A DNA stretch of 64,000 nucleotides, from positions 354,465 to 418,464 of the forward strand of contig WYCW01000003.1 in assembly GCA_011392765.1 (NCBI GenBank), read 5' to 3'. The notes under the pieces are model-generated. The model had not been told where the DNA came from, made no database searches, and worked only from the letters and a program-made list of their open reading frames with translations. This document shows positions 9,352 through 18,237 of this stretch, piece after piece. This stretch comes from Candidatus Thiosymbion ectosymbiont of Catanema sp. Cochon2018. GTDB taxonomy: Bacteria; Pseudomonadota; Gammaproteobacteria; Chromatiales; Chromatiaceae. The translations under genes were made by a program, and so were the position numbers. Each line of letters begins with the position of its first letter. The first letter of the stretch is position 1.

Positions 9352-9500
9352 GTTGGGCAAAGCCCGTAGGATGCGGTGAGCGTGTGTTGTCCTTTCCGGA
9401 CTGTACCACCGCCAGGCGCGAACCGCATCTTTGGACGGTGGGCATGCCCAACACCGGTGTTGGGCACAGGCCATCCCTGGCCCTTTGCCCAACTACCACG
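9347..9500. repeat. R9 repeat
   Basis: TAGGTTGGGCAAAGCCCG to TTTGCCCAACTA. The inner part (GTGTGTTGTCCTTTCCGGAC and the following CGCCAGGCGCGAACCGCATC) recurs almost identically at 43430-43540. Confidence 0.75.
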
Positions 9501-9578
9501 ACCCGCAGCCAGCAGCTAACTTAATGGCATTGGGATGTGGTGAACGCAGCAAACCGCATCTCCTGCTCGGGGCAATAG

Positions 9579-9977
9579 TTACCCGACCACACGCCGCCAA
9601 TAGGTCGAACGCCAATAGTAGAGGACGGTGGTGTCCGGCCAGGGATAGGAGTCTCCGTAGCGGATGCCGCGAGCGGGTCGTTCCGGGTTGTCCCGAGCCG
9701 GGTCCAGGGGCCGCCAGCCTGGTTCGACCGTCTCGCCATCCACAGGGCTACGTGTCTGTCCCAGATTGTGTCGTTCCGACGCGCCATAGTTCCGGAAGTT
9801 TTGTTGGGCCTCGAACAGGCTCACCACATTGGCACTGCCGGGCATGAGCGGAAAGCGCAACTGCGAGAGGTCGTCCTCCCAGCCGCAAATGGGACATACC
9901 TGGTGAAATCCGGGCTCCCGGTCGAACACCAGGTAACCGCAGCAGGGACAGGGAAACTTGGTCTGGTCGTAGATCAT
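9579..9977 (-). CDS. CPCC-family cysteine-rich protein
   Basis: 132 residues beginning MIYDQTKFPCPCCGYLVF and continuing CPICGWEDDLSQLRFP. This pattern of two zinc-knuckle-like cysteine pairs (CPCC...CPICGWEDD) defines the CPCC family of small proteins, function unknown. The C-terminus YYWRSTYWRRVVG runs into repeat-like bases, so a few final residues may not be native. It stands alone on the minus strand. Confidence 0.8.
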   Translation of the reverse strand: MIYDQTKFPCPCCGYLVFDREPGFHQVCPICGWEDDLSQLRFPLMPGSANVVSLFEAQQNFRNYGASERHNLGQTRSPVDGETVEPGWRPLDPARDNPERPARGIRYGDSYPWPDTTVLYYWRSTYWRRVVG

Positions 9978-9993
9978 TTACACAGAAAGATTT

Positions 9994-10066
9994 AGCCGCA
10001 AATCAACGCAAATGGACGTAAATGATTCGTGAATTGATTTGCGTTGATTCGCGTTCATTTGCAGCA
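9994..10066. repeat. R5 inverted repeat
   Basis: Imperfect palindrome of GCAAATCAACGCAAATGGACG and its complement around GATTTGCGTTGATTCGCG. Half-copies of the same unit lie at 11313-11375 and 24757-24830. Confidence 0.65.
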
Positions 10067-10098
10067 AAAAAAGGAAAAGGGACGCCAAGCGCCCCTTT
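10064..10098 (-). terminator. Rho-independent terminator of fba
   Basis: On the minus strand AAAGGGGCGC-TTG-GCGTCCCTTTT followed by CCTTTTTTT. The stem has one G-U pair. It begins about 30 bases after the fba stop and fits an intrinsic terminator. Confidence 0.8.
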
Positions 10099-10128
10099 CC
10101 GATACTCAAGGAAACGGACGATCCGCGA

Positions 10129-11193
10129 TCAGTTGACCTTCGGGTCCAGCTCGCCTTTCTTGTAACGGTCGGTCATGACCTCCAGGGAGAGGGCATTGAT
10201 CTTCGAGGCGTTGCCGGCGGTGCCGAAGGCCTCGTAGCGGGCCTTGCAGACTTCGGACATGGCCTTGGTAGCGGCGGCAAGGTACTTGCGTGGGTCGAAC
10301 TCGGCCGGTTTGTCGTGCATGGCCTTGCGGATGGCGCCGGTGGAGGCCATGCGCAGATCGGTGTCGATGTTGACCTTGCGCACGCCGTGCTTGATGCCTT
10401 CGACGACCTCCTCGACGGGCACGCCGTAGGTCTCGCCCATGGCCCCGCCATGGTCGTTGATGATCTTCAGCCAGTCCTGGGGAACCGCGGATGAGCCGTG
10501 CATCACCAGATGGGTATTGGGGATGCGCTTGTGGATCTCCTTGATACGCTCGATGGCCAGGATGTCGCCGGTCGGCGGACGGGTGAACTTGTAGGCGCCA
10601 TGCGAAGTACCGATGGCGATGGCCAAGGCGTCGACGCCGGTCTTTTTGACGAAATCCGCGGCCTCTTCCGGGTCGGTCAGTAGCTGGTCGTGGGAAAGCG
10701 TACCTTCGGCGCCGATGCCGTCCTCCTTACCCGCCTGCCCCGTCTCCAGGGAGCCCAGGCAACCCAGCTCGCCTTCGACCGAGACCCCGCACGAGTGGGC
10801 CATATCGACCACCTTCTTGGTAGTCTCTACATTGTACTCATAGCTGGTAGGCGTCTTGCCGTCCTCGCCGAGGGACCCATCCATCATGACGGAAGAGAAG
10901 CCGAGCTGGATGGAACGCTGGCATACCGCCGGAGAAGTACCGTGGTCCTGGTGCATACACACCGGGATGTGGGGCCACTCTTCGATGGCGGCCAGGATCA
11001 GGTGACGCAGGAAGGGAGCACCGGCATACTTACGGGCACCGGCGGAGGCCTGGACGATGACGGGGGAGTCGGTCGCGTCGGCCGCCTCCATGATAGCGCG
11101 CATCTGCTCCAGGTTGTTGACGTTGAAGGCAGGAACGCCGTAACCCTTTTCGGCGGCGTGGTCCAGCAGCTGACGCATAGAAATCAGGGCCAT
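10129..11193 (-). CDS. fba: Class II fructose-bisphosphate aldolase
   Basis: Zinc-dependent aldolase that joins or cleaves glyceraldehyde 3-phosphate and dihydroxyacetone phosphate, serving glycolysis, gluconeogenesis and the Calvin cycle. 354 residues, the length of the subtype found in autotrophic proteobacteria. Visible are the zinc site [10 protein letters not shown] near residue 85, [37 protein letters not shown] and [19 protein letters not shown] precedes the ATG. It is the last member of the dispersed tkt-gap-pgk-fba set. Confidence 0.96.
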   Translation of the reverse strand: MALISMRQLLDHAAEKGYGVPAFNVNNLEQMRAIMEAADATDSPVIVQASAGARKYAGAPFLRHLILAAIEEWPHIPVCMHQDHGTSPAVCQRSIQLGFSSVMMDGSLGEDGKTPTSYEYNVETTKKVVDMAHSCGVSVEGELGCLGSLETGQAGKEDGIGAEGTLSHDQLLTDPEEAADFVKKTGVDALAIAIGTSHGAYKFTRPPTGDILAIERIKEIHKRIPNTHLVMHGSSAVPQDWLKIINDHGGAMGETYGVPVEEVVEGIKHGVRKVNIDTDLRMASTGAIRKAMHDKPAEFDPRKYLAAATKAMSEVCKARYEAFGTAGNASKINALSLEVMTDRYKKGELDPKVN

Positions 11194-11312
11194 GGTGGTT
11201 TTCCTCTTGTCGGTTGGTAGATAGAAACAGTAATTTATATCACAACAATCGCAGATACGGCGAGCGGTCTAGTATAGCTGTATCGAAGTACCGATAACAT
11301 GGAAATCTTTTT

Positions 11313-11390
11313 TATCCGCAAATGAATGCGAATCAACGCAAATTGGTCACAATCGGTTCGCCATTATCGACTATTCCTGGTCTAAACGTT
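11313..11390. repeat. R5 half-copy
   Basis: TCCGCAAATGAATGCGAATC followed by AACGCAAATTGGTCACAATC. It matches 24757-24830 at nearly every base, showing a dispersed element rather than fba control sequence. Confidence 0.65.
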
Positions 11391-11393
11391 TCT

Positions 11394-11897
11394 CTACTCC
11401 GTTTCACCGGCCTCCGCCAAGGCCCGCATATAAAAGTCCTCCTTCATCCTGAACCCTGTGTCTCTCAGCATCTTCAGGTATGGCTTTATTCTTTGTATTT
11501 TACCCTTCTCTTTCGCTTTGATAAGTACGCCAACAGCACCGATAATATTTATTCCCATTTTTCCAGCCAGTTCTCTCCCTTTAACTTCATCAATAATCAA
11601 TAGATCGGCTTTCATTTCCATAGAGAGGGTTATGGCCTCGGACTCTCCCAGATCCAAATGTCTTTGAAGTTTATTCACAAGGCTTCGATCTTTTACCTTA
11701 AACACCTTGATCCAACCCGACTTTTCCGCTTCTTTGACCTTAAGCATCTCCGGGTGCATTTTTCGACCCCGCATAAGCTCAGAGAAAACCTCTTCGGGAA
11801 TAAGTAGTTGTGTATACAAGCGTTTGAGGATATTAAGCTGTCCTATTTTGGTTAAATGTGAAATGGTAGTAGTATCACTGACGATTATTTTATCCAT
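11394..11897 (-). CDS. PIN-like toxin (DUF3368 family)
   Basis: 167 residues. Acidic positions typical of a PIN ribonuclease are visible: VSDTTTISHL at the start, LGESEAITLS in the middle and LLIIDEVKGRELA. DUF3368 proteins are VapC-like partners of UPF0175 antitoxins, which is the gene just upstream (13-base gap). RNA cleavage is inferred from family. The pair sits between pgk and fba, where pyk lies in many related bacteria. Confidence 0.85.
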   Translation of the reverse strand: MDKIIVSDTTTISHLTKIGQLNILKRLYTQLLIPEEVFSELMRGRKMHPEMLKVKEAEKSGWIKVFKVKDRSLVNKLQRHLDLGESEAITLSMEMKADLLIIDEVKGRELAGKMGINIIGAVGVLIKAKEKGKIQRIKPYLKMLRDTGFRMKEDFYMRALAEAGETE

Positions 11898-11910
11898 GCC
11901 AATCTTTGCT

Positions 11911-12144
11911 CTATAAGTTATAGTTTTTGAGATCCTTGATCAGGTCATCCATATCGTAATTAATCGTTTCCCCTTTTTCGGCGACAAGCGAGTGAAATTC
12001 AAGCTCCGTTTTTCCAATCAGTTTCCCTGCGAGGGAGCCGTGTATCCCTTTATATTTATAAAAGGCAATAGCCAACAGTTCCAGTGCCTCTTCCTTATCC
12101 ACACCGATTTTAGGCACCAACGAATCATCTATTTCTATCTTCAT
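11911..12144 (-). CDS. UPF0175-family antitoxin
   Basis: 77 residues. MKIEIDDSLVPKIGVDKEEALELLAIAFYKYKGI is the N-terminal part and GSLAGKLIGKTELEFHSLVAEKG the helix-turn-helix-like centre of UPF0175 proteins. First gene of a two-gene module with the DUF3368 toxin. GGAGG lies just before the ATG. Codon use is markedly more AT-rich than pgk and fba on either side, which fits acquisition. Confidence 0.85.
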   Translation of the reverse strand: MKIEIDDSLVPKIGVDKEEALELLAIAFYKYKGIHGSLAGKLIGKTELEFHSLVAEKGETINYDMDDLIKDLKNYNL

Positions 12145-12195
12145 GAGGGCCTCCTCATTTCATTCTTGTCCTTTCGTGGTTTTCGTGGCTGATGT

Positions 12196-12229
12196 GATGC
12201 GGTTCGGCCATCCCTGACCTCACCGCATC
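12196..12229. repeat. Hairpin behind pgk
   Basis: GATGCGGT...ACCGCATC stem at the 3' end of pgk, a fragment of the R9-type repeat. It could end the pgk transcript, but there is no T-tract. Confidence 0.45.
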
Positions 12230-12237
12230 CTACGAGC

Positions 12238-13419
12238 TCAACCCTTCGCCCGTTGCTCCAGCATGGCTACGGCCGGCAGGGTTTTGCCTTCGAGATATTC
12301 GAGGAAGGCACCGCCGGCAGTGGAGATGTAGGACACCTTGTCATAGATGTCGTACTTCTGGATGGCCGCGATGGTATCGCCGCCGCCGGCCAGGCTGAAG
12401 CCGGAGCCGTCGGCGATGGCCATGGAGACCTTCTTGGTACCCGCGCCGAACTGATCGAACTCGAACACCCCCACCGGGCCGTTCCAGACGATGGTGCCCG
12501 CCTTGGCGATGATGTCGGCCAGCTCCTGGGCGGATTTGGGGCCGATGTCGAAGATCATATCATCGTCGGTCACCTTGTCGGCGTCCTTGAGGACCGCAGG
12601 CTCTTTCTCGTCGAACTTTTTGCCGCAGACCACATCCACGGCGATCGGAATCTTGGCGCCGCGCTTGGCCATCTTGTCGATCAGGGTCTTGGCGGTGCCC
12701 ACCAGGTCGTCCTCGCACAGGGATTTGCCGACCTCTTTCCCCGTCGCCTTGAGGAAGGTGTTGGCGATGCCGCCGCCGACCACGAGCTGATCGACCTTTT
12801 CCGACAGGGCCTCGAGCACGGTCAGCTTGGTGGACACCTTGGAGCCGCCGACGATGGCGACCATGGGTCGGGCCGGCTTGGCCAGGGCTTTGGCCAGGGC
12901 GTCCAGTTCCTCGGAGAGCAACAGACCGGCGCAGGCCTTCGGGGCAAATTTGCCGGCCCCGTGGGTGGAGGCCTGGGCGCGGTGGGCGGTGCCGAAGGCG
13001 TCCATGACAAAGATATCGCACAGGGCGGCATATTTTTTAGCCAACTCCTCGTTGTCTTTCTTTTCGCCCTTGTTGAAGCGCACGTTTTCGAGCAGGACGA
13101 CCTCGCCCGCGGCGACGTTCGGTGCCTTTTCAAGATAATCCTTGACCAAGGGCACTTTCTTGCCGAGCTTGGCGGACATGTCGTCGGCGATAGGTTGCAT
13201 GGAGTTTTCCTGGTCCACCACGCCTTCCTCCGGGCGCCCCCGGTGGGAGAACACCATGACCTTGGCACCGGATTTCATACAGTGCTCAATGGTGGGCATG
13301 GAGGCGGTGATGCGGGCATCGGATGTCACCTTGCCGTCCTTGACGGGGACATTGAGGTCGGCGCGGATCAGCACGCGCTTGCCGGCGAGATTGAGATCGG
13401 TCAGCTTGATGAATGACAT
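12238..13419 (-). CDS. pgk: Phosphoglycerate kinase
   Basis: Transfers phosphate between 1,3-bisphosphoglycerate and ADP/ATP in glycolysis and the Calvin cycle. 393 residues, full length. Signatures: [16 protein letters not shown] near residue 16, [28 protein letters not shown], the hinge [17 protein letters not shown], and the ATP-site [16 protein letters not shown] and [16 protein letters not shown] precedes the ATG. Normally adjacent to gap; here 7.5 kb of accessory DNA lies between. Confidence 0.97.
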   Translation of the reverse strand: MSFIKLTDLNLAGKRVLIRADLNVPVKDGKVTSDARITASMPTIEHCMKSGAKVMVFSHRGRPEEGVVDQENSMQPIADDMSAKLGKKVPLVKDYLEKAPNVAAGEVVLLENVRFNKGEKKDNEELAKKYAALCDIFVMDAFGTAHRAQASTHGAGKFAPKACAGLLLSEELDALAKALAKPARPMVAIVGGSKVSTKLTVLEALSEKVDQLVVGGGIANTFLKATGKEVGKSLCEDDLVGTAKTLIDKMAKRGAKIPIAVDVVCGKKFDEKEPAVLKDADKVTDDDMIFDIGPKSAQELADIIAKAGTIVWNGPVGVFEFDQFGAGTKKVSMAIADGSGFSLAGGGDTIAAIQKYDIYDKVSYISTAGGAFLEYLEGKTLPAVAMLEQRAKG

Positions 13420-13485
13420 GGAGTTCTCCGCGATGTTACGTCTTGGTGACCTGTATACATAGTTTCAGCCTGATCCTGCATTTTT

Positions 13486-13803
13486 CTAAGGATCGGTTAA
13501 TATGATGGAACCTATGAATGCCTGTGGGGATTGTACCGGAAAACAGGCTGAAACTATGTACTGGCAAGACTTCGCCTCGGATCGACGAGACATGAGTTTT
13601 TTATCAAAAATGAGATAACGTGCAGCATATCTCAGACAAGCATGGATATCTTCTCTCGTGAGATGCGGATAATCTTCGAGAATATCCTCTTCAGGAATGT
13701 CAGAAGTTAACAGTTCCAAGATAAACTCCACAGACAGCCGTGTCCCTTGTACAACCGGTTTCCCACCGAGAATTTTTGGATTGGCAATAATACGGTCAAT
13801 CAT
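13486..13803 (-). CDS. DUF433 antitoxin with foreign C-terminal tail
   Basis: The first 70 codons (MIDRIIANPKILGGKPVVQG through ARYLIFDKK) are a typical DUF433 protein, a small winged-helix antitoxin usually followed by a DUF5615 PIN-like toxin. From SRRSEAKSCQ onward the frame reads through an R3-type repeat end, adding about 35 residues of non-native sequence. No toxin gene follows; it seems to have been lost when the repeat arrived. Function of the altered protein is uncertain. Confidence 0.7.
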   Translation of the reverse strand: MIDRIIANPKILGGKPVVQGTRLSVEFILELLTSDIPEEDILEDYPHLTREDIHACLRYAARYLIFDKKLMSRRSEAKSCQYIVSACFPVQSPQAFIGSIILTDP

Positions 13804-14151
13804 TCTGTGGGGACCTTGAGAAATTCAGTTTTTCAGCGCGCTTTATCAGTGGTCGCCAAATTACTCATTTACTCCGCCAAATCGGGCTTACCAAAGCACC
13901 AATTTCCTGAGTTTCGTTCCGCCAGGTAGCCTATGGGGACCACCTTTAGCCTTTTCAGGATTTCCTACTTCAAACTTCCAGGCTGTTGGGGTTCGTTCCT
14001 CACCCCAACCTACGTGGGCTGCCGACTGCTTCGTCTTCTTCAGGTTGTGCCATTAGGGTTCCCCTCGTCCTTTTTGCAGCGCCTGACGCTGCACATCAAC
14101 CGGACACGCAGGGAGAGGTAGCGACCGAAGTAGTCGGCTGGATTTGCCTCG
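13804..14151. other. Gene-free stretch with R8 fragment
   Basis: No convincing reading frame. Bases 13988-14020 contain the R8 core GGGTTCGTTCCTCACCCCAA. The rest is unrecognised low-value sequence. Confidence 0.5.
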
Positions 14152-14445
14152 TTATGCCTGTTTTCTCTCTTCTGCCTTGGTATAAACCAACCCACGCTCT
14201 CTTTTACCTACAGCTATGACATAAATCGCACCTTCATCATCATCGACCTCATAAACCAAACGGTACCCTGCGGAACGGAATTTGATCTTATATATATTTG
14301 CAAATCCCCTTAGTCGGCTAGCCGGGTTATGAGGAACTTCCACTCTCTCCCTTAGTTTTTTCTTGAATTGTTTTTGGATGGAAGATGCTAACTTATTCCA
14401 TTCCTTCAGTGCGCTGGGCAGGAATTTGATTTTATAGCTCATCAA
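14152..14445 (-). CDS. RelE-family toxin
   Basis: 97 residues with the RelE layout: YKIKFLPSALKEWNKLASS, QFKKKLRERVEVPHNPASRL, then the catalytic strand region YKIKFRSAGYRLVYEVDDDE and VIAVGKRERGLVY. Ribosome-dependent mRNA cleavage is inferred from family. The gene overlaps its antitoxin by 14 bases. Two adjacent ATG codons (14445, 14442) are possible starts. Appears intact. Confidence 0.88.
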   Translation of the reverse strand: MMSYKIKFLPSALKEWNKLASSIQKQFKKKLRERVEVPHNPASRLRGFANIYKIKFRSAGYRLVYEVDDDEGAIYVIAVGKRERGLVYTKAEERKQA

Positions 14446-14683
14446 TATTTATTTCTATTGCATCTTTTTTTTCTCCGGTTCTTTCTATTACTATTCGGGC
14501 CAACTCGGAATCCTCCAGCTTATCCATTAACCATTCATAGGTTTCAGCGGGAATTAAATATGCCGCCGGGACGTTATGATCGAGAATGGCTATAGGACCC
14601 CCTTCAGCCCCGTCTATCAGAGCAATAGGATTTTTCTGCAATTCTGAAATGGTTGCAGAACAATCGGAGAGCACTTGTCTCAT
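14432..14683 (-). CDS. Phd/YefM-type antitoxin
   Basis: 83 residues: MRQVLSDCSATISELQKNP is the DNA-binding N-terminal part and PIAILDHNVPAAYLIPAETY the hallmark beta segment of Phd/YefM/RelB antitoxins, followed by an acidic toxin-binding tail ending INIDEL. Forms a RelBE-like operon with the downstream toxin. Confidence 0.87.
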   Translation of the reverse strand: MRQVLSDCSATISELQKNPIALIDGAEGGPIAILDHNVPAAYLIPAETYEWLMDKLEDSELARIVIERTGEKKDAIEINIDEL

Positions 14684-14870
14684 TTCCGAATACCCACGAG
14701 TAGAGCCTTATTTGTGACTAAACGATGACATAAATGCAAACTGCCATGTAGTATATTTGTCAGGTGGGTTGGGGTGATGGAGGAACTCCAACCTACGCGG
14801 GCTTTAATGAGAAACCCGTACCTTTTTGGGTCCGGTACAATACTTTGTCAGACCTCTGACTTTCAGGAGC

Positions 14871-15092
14871 TTATAACGAAATTGAAAGTTTACGTTCTCT
14901 TGCTGCGGCAAATGCAAAAACGGATTGTATATCTTCGTGACTAAGGATAGGAAAATCCGATAATATTTCTTCCTCAGACATACCCCCAGCGAAATATTCA
15001 AGAATATCATATACAGTAATCCGTGTACCTTTAATACATGGTTTGCCACTTCGAACACCTGGATTGATTGTTACGCGTTCTTCAAAATTCAT
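14871..15092 (-). CDS. DUF433 antitoxin-like protein
   Basis: 74 residues from the ATG at 15092, which has AAAGG upstream. MNFEERVTINPGVRSGKPCIKGTRITVYDIL and the following MSEEEILSDFPILSHEDIQ are the DUF433 signature. A longer frame upstream is open, but the extra 37 residues show no similarity and overlap the previous gene. The expected DUF5615 partner is absent; the downstream sequence degenerates into repeat. Confidence 0.8.
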   Translation of the reverse strand: MNFEERVTINPGVRSGKPCIKGTRITVYDILEYFAGGMSEEEILSDFPILSHEDIQSVFAFAAARERKLSISL

Positions 15093-15159
15093 GGTTTTAT
15101 ACCTTTGACATAATTCAGTTTCTCTGAGTATTTGAACTACTTCTTGCGATAGCTGGTTC

Positions 15160-15363
15160 TCACTGAATTTTTTCCAGCATCCGATAATATTTTCGAGCCT
15201 GCTCAAGGTCTAACAGCTCGTCATCAGGTTCCTGTGCTTGCATAAATTGGATTAGTCCATAATTTTCCAATGTTTCTTCAATTTTCGTGAAAGTCTCTAT
15301 GTCGACTTGAACAGCAACCTTATGGTTAGATTCATCAATGATGTACTTACGTTCAATTCCCAT
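15160..15363 (-). CDS. Orphan antitoxin-like protein
   Basis: 67 residues, MGIERKYIIDESNHKVAVQVDIETFTKIEETL, ending in an acidic ARKYYRMLEKIQ. The form matches RelB/Phd-like antitoxins that normally precede a RelE toxin. Here a DUF433 gene follows instead, so the toxin is missing or has been replaced. Family assignment is from recall of similar proteins. Confidence 0.6.
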   Translation of the reverse strand: MGIERKYIIDESNHKVAVQVDIETFTKIEETLENYGLIQFMQAQEPDDELLDLEQARKYYRMLEKIQ

Positions 15364-15461
15364 GTGGTCACCTTATTGCATACCCTTGATAGTCAGTATA
15401 TCTCAAGCCTGACGTCTTGCGTAACCTGCCGCGTACCGGCTAGGCGGGAGCGTAGCGACCG

Positions 15462-15684
15462 CTAGGATTCCTTGAGGGACCTGCATCTTCACATATGAGT
15501 CGAGTTTGTGCACTGCATAAAAACATTTCTGCCTCTTGCTTGGGCGGGAATCGCAAATCCTTTGAACCACGGAGGCAGACACGGATAAACACGGATTGTG
15601 ATCCGTGTTTATCCGTGTCCATCCGTGGTTCTTCGGTACGGTTCGTTACCCAACCTCGTCGGTCTGAGGCAGAGCCTCGCTAGC
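15462..15684 (+). repeat. R3 repeat element (copy 2)
   Basis: CTAGGATTCCTTGAGGGACC at the left end and TCGTCGGTCTGAGGC...GCCTCGCTAG at the right. The core contains a different palindrome, ACACGGATAAACACGGATTG against its complement (15560-15640), so R3 copies share ends but differ inside. Confidence 0.75.
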
Positions 15685-15705
15685 CAGTACGCGGCCAGGT
15701 TGACG

Positions 15706-15921
15706 CTATTGTTGGGCGTTGTTCGGCACTTGATTATGCGAAATCTCGATCAACAGGCGAAGCGTCCTGTTAACCGAGGCAGAATCCTTAAAGATCCGAG
15801 CTACGTCGGGCTCCAACAGCACGACATTTGTTCCCTCGCTGTAGGCTTGGTGGTGCTTCCCTTGAACGGCATCCGAGAAATCATACCCGGCTCGCATTTC
15901 ATCGGATGCATTTTGATTCAT
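15706..15921 (-). CDS. Small antitoxin-like protein
   Basis: 71 residues, MNQNASDEMRAGYDFSDAVQ through GTNVVLLEPDVARIFKDSAS and VNRTLRLLIEISHNQ. This arrangement (YDFS...GKH...GTNVVLLDPDVA...FDSASVN.ALR) is a common small protein linked to TA loci; exact role unknown. No ribosome site is visible because a RAYT transposase scrap abuts the start codon. Confidence 0.6.
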   Translation of the reverse strand: MNQNASDEMRAGYDFSDAVQGKHHQAYSEGTNVVLLEPDVARIFKDSASVNRTLRLLIEISHNQVPNNAQQ

Positions 15922-15925
15922 AATA

Positions 15926-16018
15926 GTGTAGCAGCAAATCATTGCCGCGTCGTTCGGCAAGGTTCAGGGTAAAGAGATAGACCCCTCCAGGAATACTTGC
16001 CCGTAGGTAGCTGCGCAT
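15926..16018 (-). pseudogene. RAYT transposase N-terminal scrap
   Basis: MRSYLRASIPGGVYLFTLNL and AERRGNDLLLHY correspond to the first 30 residues of REP-associated tyrosine (Y1) transposases. The catalytic HUH and Tyr regions are missing. The same 5' region, with its upstream non-coding bases, recurs at 16866 and 18890-19010. Confidence 0.75.
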
Positions 16019-16130
16019 TAGCCAGGTTCCGCAAACGCGTGTATTGAAGGCATGGCGTTCAAGGAGTGATGTGGCTTGTCCGAATAAAAGCCGGGGTTCG
16101 TTCCTCACCCCAGTCTACTGTACTGGATTA

Positions 16131-16756
16131 TCAAGAACTTCCCTCCCTGCTCCACTGATCTTGATCGGTAGAGGGAAAGGTTTGCTGAAATTTCGAACGA
16201 TTCTTGAATCCATCGGCGACTGTAACGGCGATAGCAAAGAGATCGTCATACTTCATGGGCTGCGAACGTGCAAGGACGACCTGGTGAAAAATGCGTTGTA
16301 CATCGAGCTTATCGACGGTTGAATTTGGCTCGACTGCTTCACATGCAAGACAAAAGATCTCCCCAGCTTTGAATGATTCCGGGAAACGGGGATGCATGCA
16401 TCAACGTCTGACCACAACCCACATAGAGTCGGTTGCTTGCGAGTCTCCGAGATAGCATTTATGATCGCTCTTTTTTCGGAGGATCTGAAGGTGTTGAGTC
16501 CAAAGTGGCCAAGAATTTCATGGCGTATTGTTTGGATAAAATCATTCGCGTCGCGTGAATTGGAAGTGGCAAAGGCGGCGAGTCGTCCGGTAGAAAAGTA
16601 GGCTCCAAAGATTCTTCCTGCTCGTTCGATGGTCGCGGTTTCATTGAAAATCTCCTCTTGTGTTGCGCGGACCATATAGCTTAGTTGATAAGCAGTAGGA
16701 TAGACTCGGCAGAATTCACGAATCAATTGCTGTCCTTGCTCAACGGTTATCGGCAT
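16131..16756 (-). pseudogene. Frameshifted HEILGH-motif (zincin-like) gene, copy A
   Basis: Two overlapping frames make one protein. The first runs MPITVEQGQQLIREFCRVYP through NDFIQTIRHEILGHFGLNTF to about base 16390; the second continues HPRFPESFKAGEIFCLACEA to 16131. The frame changes at ATGCATGCAT (16392-16401); loss of one base, or of one GCAT unit, explains it. HEILGH resembles a zinc-metallopeptidase motif as found in polyvalent phage or plasmid proteins, but I do not recognise the family. A shorter duplicate lies at 17810-18170. Confidence 0.6.
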
Positions 16757-16865
16757 CAGAAGTGTCTTCTTTCGAGGAAACTGAGGCTATCGATTTTACA
16801 TTACCTTTCCGCCTATCAGCCCGTAGGCTGGGGGGAGCTTGCGAACCCCAGAAACAGCAACGGCA

Positions 16866-16990
16866 AAAACGAGGGTAGCTGCGCATTAGCCAAGTTCCGC
16901 AAATGTGTATATTGAAGGCATGGCATTCGAGGAGTGGTATGGCTTGTCCAGATAAAGCTGGGGTTCGTTTCTCACCCCAGCCTACAGTAC
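16866..16990. repeat. RAYT 5' scrap plus R8 unit
   Basis: GTAGCTGCGCATTAGCCAAG through ATTGAAGGCATGGCATTCGA matches the start and leader of the RAYT gene at 18890-19010, joined to an R8 unit (GGGGTTCGTTTCTCACCCCA). Third copy in 3 kb. Confidence 0.65.
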
Positions 16991-16995
16991 TTTCA

Positions 16996-17319
16996 TTAAT
17001 ATTCAAACATCTCTTGTAAGCATTTACATAACTCTACCTGTGTTTTGGCGCTTATTACCCCAACCTTCTTCACCAACCTTGATTTATCAACGGCTCTGAT
17101 TTGATCCAGTAAAATTAGCCCACTTTTCCCTTTAAACCTACAAACGATACGACAGGGAAATTCAAAACCTCTTGTGGTCATTGGAGCCATGAGTACTGTT
17201 GAAAGTGCTGCTATTTCATTAGGTGATATTACAATACAAGGACGAGTTTTATCGATCTCTCTTCCTTTTGTCGGATTAAGATTAACCAGCCATACATCAA
17301 ACCGCTTTATCGTTACCAT
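16996..17319 (-). CDS. MazF/PemK-family toxin
   Basis: 107-residue endoribonuclease toxin. It starts IKRFDVWLVNLNPTKGREIDKTRPCIVISPNEIAA, the classic PemK N-terminus with the conserved RPCIVIS strand. It continues VLMAPMTTRGFEFPCRI and LILLDQIRAVDKSRLVKKVG. Overlaps its antitoxin by seven bases. Appears intact; sequence-specific mRNA cleavage is inferred from family. Confidence 0.92.
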   Translation of the reverse strand: MVTIKRFDVWLVNLNPTKGREIDKTRPCIVISPNEIAALSTVLMAPMTTRGFEFPCRIVCRFKGKSGLILLDQIRAVDKSRLVKKVGVISAKTQVELCKCLQEMFEY

Positions 17320-17567
17320 TCCACATCCTTATCTGAATCCAGAGGTAAATCCAACCATTCTTCCTCGAGCATTTCGTGCCCCTGGGCAGCAATTGTTTTC
17401 TCTACCGCCTGTTTCCACCCCTCCCGAGCTTTCTTTTTAGAGGTTATTAACAAGCCATCATTGACTATCTGTAATTTTAGCTCTTTCCCTTCCAAATGGG
17501 CTTGTTTGATCAAGGGCTTAGGTATTCTTATGCCTTGGGAATCGCCTATTTTTACTAACTGAACCAT
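17313..17567 (-). CDS. MazE/AbrB-fold antitoxin
   Basis: 84 residues; MVQLVKIGDSQGIRIPKPLIKQ is the swapped-hairpin AbrB domain of MazE, followed by an acidic tail (EEEWLDLPLDSDKDVEW) that should occupy the toxin's RNA site. First gene of the operon and probable autorepressor. Confidence 0.9.
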   Translation of the reverse strand: MVQLVKIGDSQGIRIPKPLIKQAHLEGKELKLQIVNDGLLITSKKKAREGWKQAVEKTIAAQGHEMLEEEWLDLPLDSDKDVEW

Positions 17568-17809
17568 TTTTAGAGTCTCCCAAATTCCTTCTCATTCCTA
17601 CACTTCGGCATAGGGGCAAATCCTAAGAGACTGTCTAATAGATCTGATTGCTCAAGAATCTCCGTATCCCATTTTCCCATCGTGACGGTAAGCTCCAGCA
17701 TACCGAGAGTCAGAGGCTCGGGGGGAAGCATTCTTTTCACGATGTCGATCAAAACACCAATTGGATTGAAACCCTTGCTTATTCGTTTCTCACCCCAACC
17801 TACGCGGGC
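17568..17809. other. Gene-free stretch with unassigned coding remnant
   Basis: A minus-strand frame reads VKRMLPPEPLTLGMLELTVT and LLDSLLGFAPMP, looking protein-like without any recognisable family. It runs into an R8 unit at 17785. Probably a gene end left by rearrangement. Confidence 0.35.
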
Positions 17810-18170
17810 TTTCTCCCCTGCTCCACTGATCTCGATCGGTAGAGGGAAAGGTTTGCTGAAACCTCGATCGATTTTTGAATCCATCGGCAACTGTAACGGC
17901 GATAGCAAAGAGATCGTCATACTTCATGGGCTACGAACGTGCAAGTATGAGTGCCCTTTTTTCGGAGGGTCTGAAGGTGTTGAGTCTAAAGTGGCCAAGA
18001 ATTTCGTGGCGTATTGTTCGGATAAAATCATTCGCGTCGCGTGAATTGGAAGTGGCAAAGGCGGCGAGTCGTCTGGTAGAAAAGTAGGCTCCAAAGATTC
18101 TTCCTGCTCGTTCGATGGTCGCGGTTTCATTGAAAACTCCTCTTGTGTTGCGCGGACCATATAGCTTAGT
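17810..18170 (-). pseudogene. HEILGH-motif gene, deleted copy B
   Basis: Near-identical to 16150-16690 at both ends but lacking about 190 internal bases (joint near 17945, where the copy at 16274 would continue). NDFIRTIRHEILGHFRLNTF is retained, and the 3' flank down to CTGATCTCGATCGGTAGAGG is shared. It is a decayed duplicate. Confidence 0.7.
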
Positions 18171-18237
18171 TAATAAGACCGTAGACTGGGGTGAGCTTGC
18201 GAACCCCAGCGATAGCAATAGTAAAAGCAAGCCGCTC

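Noticed and set aside
14804-15058. 84-codon minus-strand frame overlapping a DUF433 gene
   Set aside because: Out of frame with the recognisable DUF433 protein and without protein-like features.
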